From NCBI RefSeq assembly GCF_016097555.1, contig NC_054712.1, forward strand, positions 50,179,794 through 50,243,793: a DNA stretch of 64,000 nucleotides, in the 5' to 3' direction. The notes under the pieces are model-generated. The model was not told the origin of the DNA. It did not search any database and saw nothing but the letters and a program-made list of their open reading frames with translations. Below are positions 1 to 12,096 of the stretch, one piece after another. The DNA is from Gigantopelta aegis (lineage: Eukaryota; Mollusca; Gastropoda; Neomphalida; Peltospiridae). The translations under genes were made by a program, and so were the position numbers. Every line of letters begins with the position of its first letter. Position 1 is the stretch's first letter.

Positions 1-735
<735 letters not shown>

Positions 736-1478
736 TTTTGTTTGGTTTTTTTGTTGTTTTTTTAAAATGAAAACATACGTAATGTCATCTCGTGATGTTT
801 GACTACAACTTGGCAAAAAAAAAATGTGTCTGCTTATAACTTTACTTTATTATAAAGTTAACCTTTAAGTTTTCACATATGTATTTTAAGGGATATTACA
901 AATTAATAACATACATATATAACCAAAAGGACCGATGTGTGTATTCAGCTTTTTATTCTGTCTACTTTTAGATCAATACTTTTGGTTCAGGTCTTCAGAA
1001 CTGTATCATTATAACCTAATTCATTTTTACCGAAATGTATAGAAGAGTTCCAAATGGGCGTATTATTCTATCAATATCAATGCGTGGCGGCGCACAGCAG
1101 TTTCCCCACGACCAGTCTTGATTAACTAATACAAGATTTAGACGAAAATAGCGTCGATCAGTCTAGATTAGAAAGATAAGAAACTAGTTTAGACGAATGT
1201 TCGGGATTGGATTTAGTACTTATGTGCTTGGTTACAAATAATTTGCCTCCATTTTTTTTCAATGTCCGGTCGACTCGTTTTGAACTTTGAAAAACAATGA
1301 GTTCTTTTTTGACATCGTCATTTGGTTTAAAACCCACTTTCCGGGTGACAGCCAGAAATAACGTGCGTGATCAGGGTCGTTTCTATTCTGAAGTCACGGG
1401 GGAGGGGGGGGGGAGAGGCAGTTAAGAGAAATAGAGAGCTTTTCCCGTTTGACAAAATGGTCACTTCTAAAAGTTAAA
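736..1478. other. Non-coding stretch, nothing recognised
   Basis: AT-rich sequence with short homopolymer tracts, including G-rich 1398-1413. No gene or clear repeat was identified. Confidence 0.4.
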
Positions 1479-1620
1479 ATTTGTTTTGTTTAACGACACC
1501 ACTAGAGCTCATTGATTTATTAATCATCGGCTATTGGATGTAAAACATTTTAGTAATTTTGATGTACAGTCGTAGAGAAGAAACCCGCTACATTTTTCCA
1601 TTAGTAGCAAGGGATCTTTG
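1479..1620 (-). mobile_element. SINE fragment (tail I and part of the central body)
   Basis: Carries the motifs shared by other copies here: TTTAACGACACCACTAGAGC at one end, then ATTAATCATCGGCTATTGGA, then AAACCCGCTACATTTTTCC and AGCAAGGGATCTTTG. The tail comes first on the plus strand, so the element lies on the minus strand. The tRNA-like head is missing. Confidence 0.8.
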
Positions 1621-2091
1621 TTAGACACTAAATAGCTGTATTTTAAAATGTGCTGAGGTTTGAAGCAGACATATGATAGACACTAAAGGGTGTGTACTAC
1701 CAAATCAAATCCTATAGACGACAATAGTAACATATATGGCTAAAACCTCTACCTGCAGCGTATCAATCGACATAAACTCCACGAATATAACTACTACCAC
1801 CCTTCACCCTTAAAGAGGATCAGAAAAATGACTTCCCTAGTTCCGCACAAAATTTGAGTACTTTTTTTTACAGGTACCCCATACATACTTCAAGCACAAG
1901 GCTACTTGACACAGTGGTACTAGATGAAATAAAACTGCATACATTTTTTGCCCAGATGAAACTATTTTTGTTTTACAACCAACACACTCACATTTATCAC
2001 CAATCACAGGACTTGTGGTGTTCACTTCTCTATCAAAAGTTGGGTGCACCTCGAACTTTGACCTAGCCGGAAGTTATTTGGTTTAGTACTA
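1621..2091. other. Non-coding stretch, nothing recognised
   Basis: Intergenic AT-rich DNA. Short open frames on both strands have no recognisable protein features. Confidence 0.35.
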
Positions 2092-2280
2092 CTGTGAATT
2101 ACTCTTATAACGAACCGCAAGGGACCATGATAGTTAGTTCGTTAGAGCAATATTTCGTTGTACACATTTGTTTGCACAAGTCAGTTATTAATGTATAGTG
2201 AGATGAAACGGGACTTTACGATCAGTTCGTTCTATGCATTTGTTCGTTCTAAGCATGTTCGTTATACGTGTACTTTACTG
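2092..2280. mobile_element. Tigger/pogo-like MITE (about 190 bp)
   Basis: The right end (TTCGTTATACGTGTACTTTACTG followed by TA, split at 2280/2281) and the left end (ATTACTCTTATAACGAACC) are inverted versions of the ends of the larger element at 15261-16548. The interior has several GTTCGT motifs. There is no coding capacity. The left boundary is approximate. Confidence 0.65.
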
Positions 2281-3167
2281 TACCTAAATATTTGTACTTT
2301 AAAATATGCTGAGGTTTGTAACAGCCGTATGTTAGAAATTAAATAACAAGAACATATGCTTTTGAGAGAAAATGAGAAATATATAATCCACCCCCGCTGA
2401 TTTAAAAGAAAAAGAAAAACACAATGCAAACATTATATTAACATTATCCTCATAAGACTTCAGTCTTAGTTCTAAAAATGGACGACAACGTGCACTAATC
2501 AGAAATAATCAATAGAAATTAGTATTTCATGTTTTCGGTCTGTGTCCACAGCTGACATGGGTAAACATGCTATATCTGGAGTGCATGTGTCTAGTGTCTG
2601 ATTACAGACGTAATTAATGGAAGCAAGGATTACAGGCCCCGGGCTAAGTCTACGGAGACTTACCTATAGGTATGTAGCAGGGATATTCCAGTGATTAATC
2701 ATAATCGAACATTGATCGGTTTCGCTCTGCCGATGAAATCCATAATCGATTGCGAAGGAAAATATTCATTGTAATTTTCCTCCAGTTTTGATGATGGAAT
2801 TGGTGTAAATATGTTGTGTTGGGGTTTGTGTTTCATGTGTACAAAACAAAAAGATATTAAATATATTAAAGGCAAAATGAGCCATTTATAGCGTCTAGAT
2901 CTGACCCCGGTGAACGTCAATAGGTGAATGGTCTTACTCTTCAAATCCTTATGTTCATATAATTCTAACATATTGTGTAATCTATAGTTGATCAGTTGGT
3001 ACCAACCGATTATAACCGATAATTATACGGTTGTGCAGTATATGATAAGAAATGTAATGAATATAACTCCCATACATATCACATATTGTTTATATATATA
3101 CTATGAAATATAAAACCTTTACCGTACCGTTATACAGGTACACATAATCATGTTAAATTTTATTATT
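2281..3167. other. Non-coding stretch, nothing recognised
   Basis: AT-rich intergenic sequence. A motif ACCGATTATAACCGATAA near 3005 recurs near 3258, hinting at a small repeat flanking the next feature. Confidence 0.35.
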
Positions 3168-3245
3168 GTTGTATATTGTAAGACGATGGTTCAAGGCACC
3201 CCAACCTTGACATTGCCAGTGATCTGGGGGTAATAAAGGTTTACA
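3168..3245 (+). repeat. Interspersed repeat, possibly a retroelement 3' end
   Basis: Contains TTCAAGGCACCCCAACC, then ACATTGCCAGTGATCTGGGG, then GTAATAAAG. The same string is present in reverse orientation at 43436-43500. Identity is unknown; the AATAAA-like end would suit a retroelement 3' terminus. Confidence 0.6.
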
Positions 3246-5720
3246 AAAAAAAGAGAGATTATAACCGATAATCGATTATCAAATTCCAACCGATTTCCAA
3301 CACTAGTATGCAGACCTATGTATTAAAAAAAATGATGCTAGTATAATCCAACTTCATGCTGATATTCAAATATGGTTCAACTCGGAAATGGATCATTTTG
3401 GGGGTGCTTCCGTCAGAAAACGACATGACTCATAGACAATGTGGTTTACCGCCCTCAGTGTGAGTGCCCCCTCCCCACCCAATATAAAATCCTGGTTATG
3501 TTAGTGGTTACTGTACGAGGCAATCAACAATTACTCTTTTCACGCCCCAAATAATAATTTGATTTTCACGGGAGGCGGGGGGGGGGGGGGGGGGGGGGGG
3601 GGAATGATGGAAATGCATTATCTTCAAAACTGACTGAGCTGTCCGCCAAACCCCTCTCCCCCATCCCACCAACCCCCACTTCTCACACCTATGTTTTAAC
3701 ATGTATTTTGAATTCAAGAATAAAGCATTCCACCCCCCACCCCACCCCACCCCACCCCCATTTCTCCCCTCAGGCGTTAGCCTTACGTATAATTAGTGAA
3801 CGACCTCTAATTTCCTTCTCTCTTCAAACGTAGTGCAGATTTCTGTCGCTAATGCTTTTCCTGTGTCACCAATATCATCAACCGGTGTGTTGGTATTTTC
3901 GTAAATCTGCGAGGTTTTATTCTAATAATTTTAACCCCAGGCACTTCCCGAAATGTCAAACAAAATGGCGGAATTGCGTCACTGGCCTTGCGATGTTTTG
4001 GCGAGCGTCTGCAGTGGTTGCCGCCCGTGGCGGAATTCTCTCGTCGCTAAGTTCAATTACGTTTTCAAAGTGTTGCCTCGCCAATGATCAAACAGTGTAG
4101 AAATTGCACGGACTGTCCGGGTCGTAATAATCAAAACACACATTACAGTGTTCGTTATATCCATTTAAACTAAATTATCTGTTATGATCCAACAACATAA
4201 TGTTTTGACGTGTACAAAATAGAGAGAGTAGAGACTTAGAGAGAAAAACAAAAGAGAAAGAGGGGGATAGATGGAGGAAGAAAGAGATGTAGAGAAAGAG
4301 AATGAGTGTTTAACGACATCCCAGCACACAAAACATATTAGTTGTCACAGGTAAGTACCGTACATATATGAATTGATTACCAAATCAATATATTACCCCA
4401 AAAATTTTTTTTTAATTAAAACTGTCTAAAGATCTTGTAAACATTTCAACTCTGGAATTGAACAGATTTCGCTCCATTTCTTCTACCAAACATACAAGTA
4501 TCTTTCGCCGTCGGACCCAGATGATGACACCCTGGCAAAATGTGGTGGTCCGTCAGTGTACACGCATAGTTCTCTCACTGACGTGGAAGATCCTTCTTCA
4601 GAATAAATGAATTTGTTAAGTATGTATGACAGAAGACTACTTCATCCTTCCTGCACTGCCTGTAGGAGGACTGCCACTCTCCCAAGACTGGCTTAACAGA
4701 ATGAAGCTTGTTCCCATTCGAAACGTTCCAATCATGTTGCCAAGTTTAAAATGATATATTTGTTAACGTTATGTTTAAGATCAGTGTAGGGTACACCAAC
4801 CCTGATAAATGGTAGGTGCAAAGCAGATTTGACAGTTATATCTCATTAAATCTGAATGATGCCAGTATGGCTGGGCACCTAACAAAATACAATGTATTTC
4901 AACAAAATACAATACAATGTCTTTATTCGTAATGAATAAAAAGACACTCCGTAACTGCATCTCAATTAAGGGATGTTCCACTTTCGTATTATGTAAAGCC
5001 TGCAGACACGAAAGTGAGTCTGTGAAAATAATATACTTGGGTACTACGGAATCCTTAATTTCTTCCGTGGCTTCAGATGCACAAGATTAAATACAATTTT
5101 GGGTGACTTGATACTCCAAAATGCAAACAAACTGTTTAATGCGAAGACCAAACGTATACGTTTTCTACAGGTTATGTCTGCTCCCAATTTTGTTGCCAAA
5201 ACCTTTACAATACTGAGGTTGTTTAAGTCCTTTTTAACATATTTTAGATGGGCTATAAAAGATAGCTTTCTGTTAAATATAACCCTCAGAAATAGTCTCC
5301 TTCACCATTGGAATCGGGTTTTTATCCAGAAACAGCTGTGTGTCTAAATAGAGACCTCTTTTCTGGCAGATCGGCATACAAGTCTTTGACTTTGAGAATC
5401 GAAAGCCAGTGCCAGTCGCGCATTATTAAAGGTTATTCAAACAAAGCTGCAATTCAGTAATTTTCATATTGGATAATCTGTAGCAAATTTGAAAATCATC
5501 GCCATATAGCGAATATTCAACAGCATGTTTTAAACACTGGGTGATGTTTTAAATTTTGCTACTTTGACGTACACCCTTCTCTTGTGGGTGAATATCAGAC
5601 AAAGTTGACCCCACCCGGACTTACAAAGATTATTATTTTAAAACCAAGAAATACAAATGGGAAGTCGACTTCTTGGGCTTTTACCATGGAGGTCTTTCAA
5701 AATCCCATTCTTCCACATGT
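3246..5720. other. Non-coding stretch with poly-G and purine-rich tracts
   Basis: Contains a poly-G run at about 3576-3602, C-rich sequence at 3730-3765, a purine-rich tract at 4215-4310, and near 4308-4340 a short SINE-tail-like fragment (GTGTTTAACGACATCCCAGC). Near 4885-4935 there is an ACAAAATACAATG-type repeated motif that could be a retroelement tail on the minus strand. No coding gene was recognised. Confidence 0.4.
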
Positions 5721-5886
5721 AGTGCCGGAATTATAAAGGGGAAAGGGGGCAATTGCCCCGGTCTCTCCTGCCAGAGGGGCCCCCTAGACTAAGTTCATTT
5801 TTTAAGTTTGTTATGTAATTTAATTTCTATGTTGAGGGGCCCCAAACCGCCCCCCCCCCCCCCCCCCAAGGTCTAAATACGGCCCT
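5721..5886. mobile_element. hAT-like MITE, copy 1
   Basis: Starts AGTGCCGGAATTATAAAGG and ends AAGGTCTAAATACGGCCCTG, with an internal GGGCAATTGCCCC motif and a poly-C tract. A second copy lies at 50431-50627 with the same order of motifs, including ATTTAATTTCTATGTT. The inverted GGCC-ATTTA type termini resemble hAT-derived MITEs; the superfamily is inferred only from the termini. Confidence 0.65.
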
Positions 5887-5910
5887 GTCCACATGGTCCA
5901 CATGGAAAGA

Positions 5911-6292
5911 AAGTAAGAAATGTTTTATTTAACGACGAACTCAACACATTTTATTTACGGTTATATAGCGTCAGACATATGGTTAAGGACCACACAGATT
6001 TTGAGAGGAAACCCGCTGTCGCCACATTGGCTACTCTTTTACGACAGGCAGCAAGGGATCTTTTATTTGCGCTTCCCACAGGCAGGACAGCACAAACCAC
6101 GGCCTTTGTTGAACCAGTTATGGATCACTGGTCGGTGCAAGTGGTTTACACTTACCCATTGAGCCTTGCAGAGCACTCACTCAGGCTTAGGAGTCGGTAT
6201 CTGGATTAAAAATCCCATGTCTCGACTGGGATTAGAAATCAGTATCTACCAGCCTGTGGACCGATGGCCTAACCACGACGCCACCGAGGCCG
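5911..6292 (-). mobile_element. tRNA-derived SINE, head B with tail II
   Basis: On the plus strand this reads tail first (TTTATTTAACGACG, then AGCGTCAGACATATGG), then the shared central body (AAACCCGCTGTCGCCACA and GCAAGGGATCTTTTATT), then a tRNA-like head (CGATGGCCTAACCACGACGC). The head resembles box A and box B promoter sequence on the minus strand. Compare 22368-22771, which has the same head joined to a different tail. Confidence 0.88.
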
Positions 6293-6564
6293 GTGGTCCA
6301 CAACGGGCAACTCTGTTAACGTGCCCCTATCCACAAGGGTGGTCCACATGGTGTCGTAAGCTTTGTAAATCAATAAGACATAAGATGATAGATGAAAGCT
6401 TCCTTGAGAAACATTTTAAATGTAACAAGATTATCTTTGCGTTGCAAGTTAGTAAGCACTCTGTGGGATACAGGACACCAGCTTCAAAGAAATCTACGGT
6501 TTATCATTCGTTCCATGGTTTTAAATAGTAGGCCAAACAAAATGAATTTCTGGTCTCTGGTCAG
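6293..6564. other. Non-coding stretch
   Basis: The motif TGGTCCACATGG occurs both left of the SINE (about 5893) and here (about 6341), which may reflect a target-site duplication or a local repeat. Nothing else was recognised. Confidence 0.3.
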
Positions 6565-6915
6565 TAGGGTCTCCATGAGTACTCGACCACAGGACTCGAG
6601 TACCCGTACAAGGTGGAATACAATGAGCAACTACAATACAATGGACAATGTAGGACAATAATTTCAGCAGTAGATAATGAAGGATATAAGTTACACAATC
6701 ATTACATGAGCATGTGCTTGTTTCACTTTTTAAACTGGCCGTCCGTCCGTTACAGCACTTTTAAATGCAATACAATGGCATGATTTGCTATCCATGTTCA
6801 GCGCTGGAATTAAAATACATAATGCTAGTATTTTACTTTATTCCTTAATCTCATCATCATCTAGTGTAAGTGTCGGGTACTCGGGTCCGTGTCGACCTTC
6901 GAGTACTCCAATCCA
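6565..6915. repeat. Inverted repeat around GAGTACTC/CGAGTACCC motifs (possible MITE)
   Basis: GAGTACTCGACCACAGGACTCGAGTACCC near 6577-6605 is mirrored by GGGTACTCGGGTCCGTGTCGACCTTCGAGTACTC near 6876-6908. The arms are imperfect. The interior carries no coding sequence. Boundaries are approximate. Confidence 0.45.
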
Positions 6916-7892
6916 ATATTTTGGACTCGTGCTGGCCCTACTGGTCAGCGCGCGCGTCAATTTTGACCATCGCGCGTCATCATGTTTTGGGTTTGTTTTG
7001 TTTTTTTGTTTGTTTGTTTGTTTTGGGGTTTTTTTTGGGGGGGATGTTTTTTTTTTTTAATATCCCGCGGTATGACGTCGATTTTTGCCGGTTTTTTGTT
7101 TGTTATGACACAAAACCGCATTTGGAGCCAAAATATCGCGCATGGACTAGGACGTGCATTCTGATTTCAATTTAAATATGCTCCTTATTTCGGTATCAAA
7201 TATACCCACATTTTTAAATCCATGCAGAAACAAACAAAAAATAATAATTCTGGAACTTTGGTCAATTCAGAGACCGACCTTGGTTTGTTTAGCGCTATAG
7301 TACGACAACTGGTAGAAAGAGAGAGAAAGAAAGACACTGACAGACAGACACAGCCACAGACAGACAGACAAGGAACGAAAGAGTGGGAGAGAAGATGTTG
7401 GTGATGATGGTGAATACCACGTAGCTGATCATATCAGCGTTGCTCAGTCTTGGTGCTACCCTCACCAAAGCGGTTTTTCCAGTGATTTAGGGGGACGGAC
7501 AGGTAAATGTTTTTAGGCGGGGTTGGACAGAGGACATTTCGACACACACCCCAATATACCATTCGTTGTAATTCGGTGGAGTGGAATTACACCTATCCAT
7601 TGAGCTGTAAAAAGAATCATTCCGATCTCGGGATGCGAACCCAGAAATTATTAGCTTAAAACCTACAAGCAATGGCTCCAGTTATTTAGTGAAAGCATAA
7701 CAAAGACGACCAAGGCCCTACCTAGCCTAACATAAGTGGGCTGGTAGCATCTGTGACCATCCACCCCCTACAAAACCACCACAAAAAACCAAAGCAATCA
7801 AAAACAACAGCAACAACAACAATAAAACAACAAACACAAAAAAGCAAGAAACCAAAAGACAAGCAACAACAATAACAGCAACTGTTTATACT
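6916..7892. other. Non-coding stretch with T-rich and CAGA repeats
   Basis: T/G-rich low complexity at 6985-7060, a (CAGA)n-like tract at 7320-7372, and CAA-rich sequence at 7795-7880. A fragment near 7575-7680 (CACCTATCCATTGAGC, then GATGCGAACCCAG) resembles the head-B SINE region in degraded form. Confidence 0.4.
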
Positions 7893-8130
7893 TGATTGAT
7901 TTGAACTTATTTTCGTGCTTATATCCAATTAAGGTTCAAACACGCTGTCCTGGGCACACACCTCAGATATCTGGGTTGTCTGTCCAGGAGAGGGAGTCAG
8001 TTGTTGGTGTGAGAGGAGAAGGTGTAGTGTCGTTGAAACTCGCTCTTGGTGGAAGCCGGTACTGGGCTGCGAACCCTGTACCTACCAGCCATGTGTCCGA
8101 TGGCTTAACCACGACGCCACGACTAATAAG
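7893..8130 (-). mobile_element. tRNA-derived SINE, third type (head B-like, tail III)
   Basis: On the plus strand it reads TTCGTGCTTATATCCAATTA (tail), GCTGTCCTGGGCACACACC (body), then GGTACTGGGCTGCGAACCC and CGATGGCTTAACCACGACGC (tRNA-like head). The same element occurs in the opposite orientation at 11035-11310. Confidence 0.85.
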
Positions 8131-8179
8131 AACATTTATCCCGTGGGGGTTTTTCAGAGCAGGTAACTGACCTCTTGCA

Positions 8180-8452
8180 ACTCCCGATCGATCTAGGATC
8201 AATTCCCGTCGGTGGGACCATTGGACTATTTCTCGTTCCAGCCAGTGCTCCACAACTGGTGTAACAAAGGTTGTGGTATGTACTATCATGTCTGTGGGAT
8301 GGTACATATAAAATATCTCTTGCTGCTCATCGAAAAGAGTAGCCCATGAAGTGGCGACAGCAGGTTTCCTCTCTATATCTGTGTGGACCTTAACCATATG
8401 TCCGACGCCATATAACCGTGTTGAGTGTGTCGTTAAATAAAATAATTCCTTC
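8180..8452 (+). mobile_element. tRNA-derived SINE, head A (degraded) with tail II
   Basis: Head remnant ATCGATCTAGGATCAATTCC, then GTCGGTGGGACCATTGG and the body motifs GTTCCAGCCAGTG and GGATGGTACATATAAAATAT. It ends with tail II: CGACGCCATATAACCGTG and GTGTCGTTAAATAAAATAAT. Confidence 0.88.
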
Positions 8453-8515
8453 CTTCTTTAAAACGGTCTAATAGTAGTGGGCTAGTACAGATAATGAATC
8501 GAATTAAATAAGGAC

Positions 8516-8814
8516 GTAGTCCAGTGGTAAAGCGCTCGCTTGATGTGCAGTCGGTTTAGGATCAATCCCCGTCGGTGGGCCCATTGGGCTATTTCTCGTT
8601 CCAGCCAGTGCACCACGTCTAGTATATCAAACACCGTGGTATGTGCTATCCTGTATGTGAGATGGTGCATATAAAAGATCCCTTGCTACTAATAGAAATA
8701 TGTAGCGGATTTCCTGTCTAAGAATATAATGTCAAAATTACCAAATATTTGACATCCAATAGCCGTTGATTATTAAATCAATGTGCTCTAGTGGTGTCAT
8801 TAAACAAAACAAAC
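8516..8814 (+). mobile_element. tRNA-derived SINE, head A with tail I, near full length
   Basis: A box A-like TAGTCCAGTGGTAAAGCG is followed by CTCGCTTGATG, a box B-like GGATCAATCC, the body (CCCATTGGGCTATTTCTCG and TGCATATAAAAGATCCCTTG), and tail I (CAATGTGCTCTAGTGGTGTC, then ATTAAACAAAACAAAC). This is one of the best copies for defining the family. Confidence 0.92.
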
Positions 8815-8996
8815 TTTAACTGTGGGATGGTGCATATAAAATATCCCTTGCTGCTAATCGAAAAGAGTAGCCAATGAAGTGGTGACATCGGGTTTCCTCC
8901 CTCAATATCTGTGTGGTCCTTAACCATGTCTGACGCCATATAAGCGTAAATAAAATGTGTTGAGTGCGTCGTTAAATAAAACATTTCCTTCCTTAA
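8815..8996 (+). mobile_element. 5'-truncated SINE with tail II, abutting the previous copy
   Basis: Begins in the central body (CTGTGGGATGGTGCATATAA) and ends in tail II (CGCCATATAAGCG, then GTGCGTCGTTAAATAAAACA). It sits directly against the tail of 8516-8814 in the same orientation, so the two tails can be compared side by side. Confidence 0.9.
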
Positions 8997-9307
8997 TATC
9001 GTGTCCAAATGTCACTGGAACACCGCTTGTTGGCGTTCGTGTCATTCCGTGTAATGATCGGCGGTAAAAAACCCGATATTTGGCGAAAGCTTACGGACAG
9101 TGTTTGTGTCGACAAATTGCTGTTGACGTTACCAATATAGGTAACAATATTTGGCAACTATAGCTATTTGTTTTTTGGCATCACGTACGTAAGGTTTTTA
9201 ATAGATAGCCCACTGCCAAAGAACACGAAAATGGCATCGTTTGCTTTTTCGAAAATAACTATTTTTACTATAGTTTTGTATAATGGCAATATTAATGCAT
9301 TTGGAAT
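8997..9307. other. Non-coding stretch, nothing recognised
   Basis: AT-rich sequence with several GATATTTGGCG/ATATTTGGCAA motifs. No gene was seen. Confidence 0.3.
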
Positions 9308-9446
9308 TATAAGAATTGAACGTTATATTTTTATGTATGAACGGTTTAATTCGCGCTAACGGGTTACGCTATTCATACAGTGTGTAAAACGGTGTTGGTG
9401 TTTATCAGCGCATGAACGTCAAAAATATAACGTTCAGTTCTTAAAT
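9308..9446. repeat. Hairpin-forming inverted repeat (about 140 bp)
   Basis: The left arm AAGAATTGAACGTTATATTT is mirrored by AAATATAACGTTCAGTTCTT on the right. The arms are about 30 bp with GAACG motifs repeated inside. It could be a fold-back MITE. Confidence 0.6.
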
Positions 9447-10113
9447 AAATATATAAAACCCATCGCTACTGCTACAAAGAGAGTGGTACATGCCTCGCCG
9501 CCCCCCCCCCCCCCCCCGCTTCCTACGTCACACCCACCACCAATTCTACGAAAACAAATACAAAAACACACAAAATAAAAATAAAAACCACCCCTTTAGG
9601 TTAAACAATTAAAGTGTATTCCCAGAATAGTTATACATGTATTGTAAATACGAAAATAAGTTTAAGCTTTAGACTAAACAAAAATAAAGTACGCAAATTG
9701 CATGCCAAGGACATCGTTCTTGAACCTTATACATAAGCAAAGAAATAAGTGCTGGCTTATCAAGGATTTTATATTAGTCGTGCTATGGCGAGATAGAAAA
9801 ATGTCAAAGATGGTGGGGAATAAACAAGTGTGATTAGGAGGTATGCGTGGGCGGGGACCACGCTGGTATGATATATAAACGAGATAATTACTTTGTTGTT
9901 GTTTTTACCAAATCACCGGGCACGTTGATTAAATACTCACCAGTTATTAAATGTCAAACATTTGGTCATTTTCACACCCATATAAATCATAACCAAGTGG
10001 GAGTTGTCGAATATGTCATGATGCAGATATAATTTTATGAAATCACGCTCATCAAAATCATTCGGGAATCTCCATCTGAATAAAACTTTAGCTAATCTAA
10101 TGAGGTTAATTGT
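9447..10113. other. Non-coding stretch with poly-C tract
   Basis: Contains a poly-C run at about 9500-9518. Nothing else was recognised. Confidence 0.35.

Positions 10114-10198
<85 letters not shown>
10114..10198. repeat. (CT)n microsatellite
   Basis: About 85 bp of uninterrupted CT dinucleotides, the same simple motif (complementary strand) as the array at 262-735. Confidence 0.97.
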
Positions 10199-10199
<1 letters not shown>

Positions 10200-10473
10200 A
10201 AAAGCTAGACTAATAAGTCACGCCTCAAATTTGTCTGGTGCTTGAATACCTGGCCTCATAAGAAGAAAAAGCTAAACGTGTCAGGCTTTACAAGGGAGCT
10301 TAGATGGAAGAACCCTAAAGTGAATTTGGAAGTTTGAATAAAGGGAGATAACCATTATTATATGAACTGGTAGTGGTTTCCATGATCACAGTTATCTTCC
10401 CATTTGCAATTCTAACCGCATAAGTAGTCTGCTGTACATAAATTAACTTAATGCAACTTGTTAACAGAGGACT

Positions 10474-10746
10474 TGTTTTGTTTGTAATTCTCAAGCTGTG
10501 GCAGATGAAAAACATTTTATTTTAGACTGCCCTATTTAGTATGTTGAAAGGCAACAACTATTTGATAAGTTAAACTCCTTTTCCGACTTCTCTACTCTAA
10601 ATAGTAATTTACAATTTATATTTATTATGTCATACAATAATGGTGACATTGAAACTCTTAACCATGTACATGTATTAACATTTATTGACGGCTGTATTTC
10701 TAAACGTAAAGTTCTTGTTCCAGCTATCAGTGGGGCAGTAATTTAA
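10474..10746 (+). pseudogene. LINE reverse-transcriptase polyprotein, C-terminal remnant
   Basis: The frame starting at 10474 reads CFVCNSQAVADEKHFILDCP, a Cys-x2-Cys...His...Cys arrangement typical of the C-terminal zinc-knuckle-like segment of LINE ORF2 proteins. It continues in frame to a TAA at 10744-10746 after one internal TAG just after the DCPI motif. Upstream sequence back to about 10300 is too degraded to read. After the stop, an AATTGAATTGAATTG tail near 10850 is consistent with a LINE 3' end. The clade was not determined. This is a dead, 5'-truncated copy. Confidence 0.7.
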
Positions 10747-11034
10747 TATTGTTATTATTATTAATTGTTATTGTTGTTATAGATGTTGTATGTTTGTTTG
10801 GTTTTTTATCTGTTTGCTGATACCATCTTGTTTGGTAATTTGCAGTAAATTGAATTGAATTGCTTGACTGTTACTGTTTTATGGCAGACAGCTTTTTAAT
10901 GGCAATTAGTAGACAGGGGAGTGGATGTAGTTGTGTAAGTTGTTAACATTGAAAACTTGTGTTAATTACAGCCCATGGAAAGGTAATATTTTCAGTATAA
11001 ATTGGAGGTACTCCGGCCTAGTGTCATGGGTCTG
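10747..11034. other. Likely LINE 3' UTR and flanking sequence
   Basis: T-rich sequence up to the short tandem AATTG tail at about 10845-10862, then unassigned DNA. Confidence 0.4.
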
Positions 11035-11310
11035 TTACCGACCTTGGTGACGTCGTGATTAAGTCATCGGACATAAGGCTGGTAGGAAGAGGGTTCGCAG
11101 GCCGGTACCGGCTCCCATCCTGAGCCAGTTTTAATGACTCAGTTGGTAGGTGTAAGACCACTACACCCTCTTCTCCCTTACAAAACACAACTAACTAACA
11201 ACTAACCCACTGTCCTGGACAGACAGCCCAGATAGCTTAGGTGTGTGCCCAGGACAGCGTGCTTGAACCTTAATTGGATATAAGCACGAAAATAAATTGA
11301 AATTAAATGA
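11035..11310 (+). mobile_element. tRNA-derived SINE, third type (head B-like, tail III)
   Basis: The head has GTCGTGATTAAGTCATCGGA and a box B-like GGGTTCGCAGGCC. The body has CACTGTCCTGGACAGACAGC and CCCAGGACAGCGTGC. The tail is TTGGATATAAGCACG followed by AAATAAATTGAAATTAAAT. It is the mirror copy of 7893-8130. Confidence 0.87.
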
Positions 11311-11407
11311 AATGGGTCTGTTTGTTTAAATCAATATCCCTGGGAGAAAGAGCGCGACAACAGTGGTTGTCCTTATTAGAATATTGCACCTAAGCAGGCA
11401 CAGGAGC

Positions 11408-11722
11408 GAGACATAGCCCAGTGGTAAAGCGTGGTCAGTCTGGGGTCGATCCCCGTCGGTGGGCCCATTGGGCTATTTTTCGTTCTAGCCAGTGCACCAT
11501 AACTACAATATCAAAGGCCGTGGTATGTGTTATCCTGTCTGTGGAATGGTGCATATAAAAGATCCCTTGCTGCTAATCGAAAAGAGTAGTCCATGAAGTG
11601 GCGACAGCGGGTTTCCTCTCTCAATATCTGTGTGGTCCTTAATCATATGTCTGACGCCATATAACCGTAAATAAAATATGTTGAGTGCGTCGTTAAATAA
11701 AACATTCCCTGTCCTTTCCTTT
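11408..11722 (+). mobile_element. tRNA-derived SINE, head A with tail II
   Basis: Head TAGCCCAGTGGTAAAGCG, box B-like GGGTCGATCC, body CCATTGGGCTATTTTTCG and GCATATAAAAGATCCCTTGC, tail ACGCCATATAACCG then GTGCGTCGTTAAATAAAACA. The head lacks the CTCGCTTGATG segment found at 8516-8814, a small internal deletion. Confidence 0.92.
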
Positions 11723-12096
11723 GCAGGCACAGATGTAAAAAAAGTTAAGTGCGAGTTCGAATAATTTGTACACGCTCATATACCACTAAGAGTTTCGAGC
11801 ATGTCCGTCCCTAGCCCGAGTACTCTGACTGTAAGAGAGCTAGACGGACATTTGGACATAAACACGCTCTCATTACAGTCAGAGACCAGCCTATGTCTTT
11901 TTTTGGCAATTCCTGACTACCAAACGGTAGGCAACGTGTCCCGCTCTAATACCACAACAATCCTTTGTTTGACGTCAAATACCTTTACATCAATCATTTT
12001 CGAGTTAAGTGATACAAAAAAATCCACATATTAATCACTAATGCACATACTACAGAAAGAAACCCGACAGCACCCACATTCAGCTACGCTTCGTGA
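11723..12096. other. Intergenic stretch with a degraded inverted-repeat element
   Basis: Near 11812-11868 the motifs GAGTACTCTGACTGTAAGAG and GCTAGACGGACATTTGG resemble the arm of the MITE at 48709-49069, so a related, decayed element is likely here. No gene was recognised before the GC-rich frame. Confidence 0.4.

Noticed and set aside
4781..5347. Possible LINE coding remnant on the minus strand
   Set aside because: Only a tail-like ACAAAATACAATG motif supports it; I could not read any reverse-transcriptase motif.
7963..8397. 144-residue minus-strand frame
   Set aside because: It is the translation of two adjacent SINEs.
8516..8590. Possible tRNA gene
   Set aside because: Box A and box B-like motifs are present, but the sequence continues into a SINE body and lacks a complete cloverleaf.
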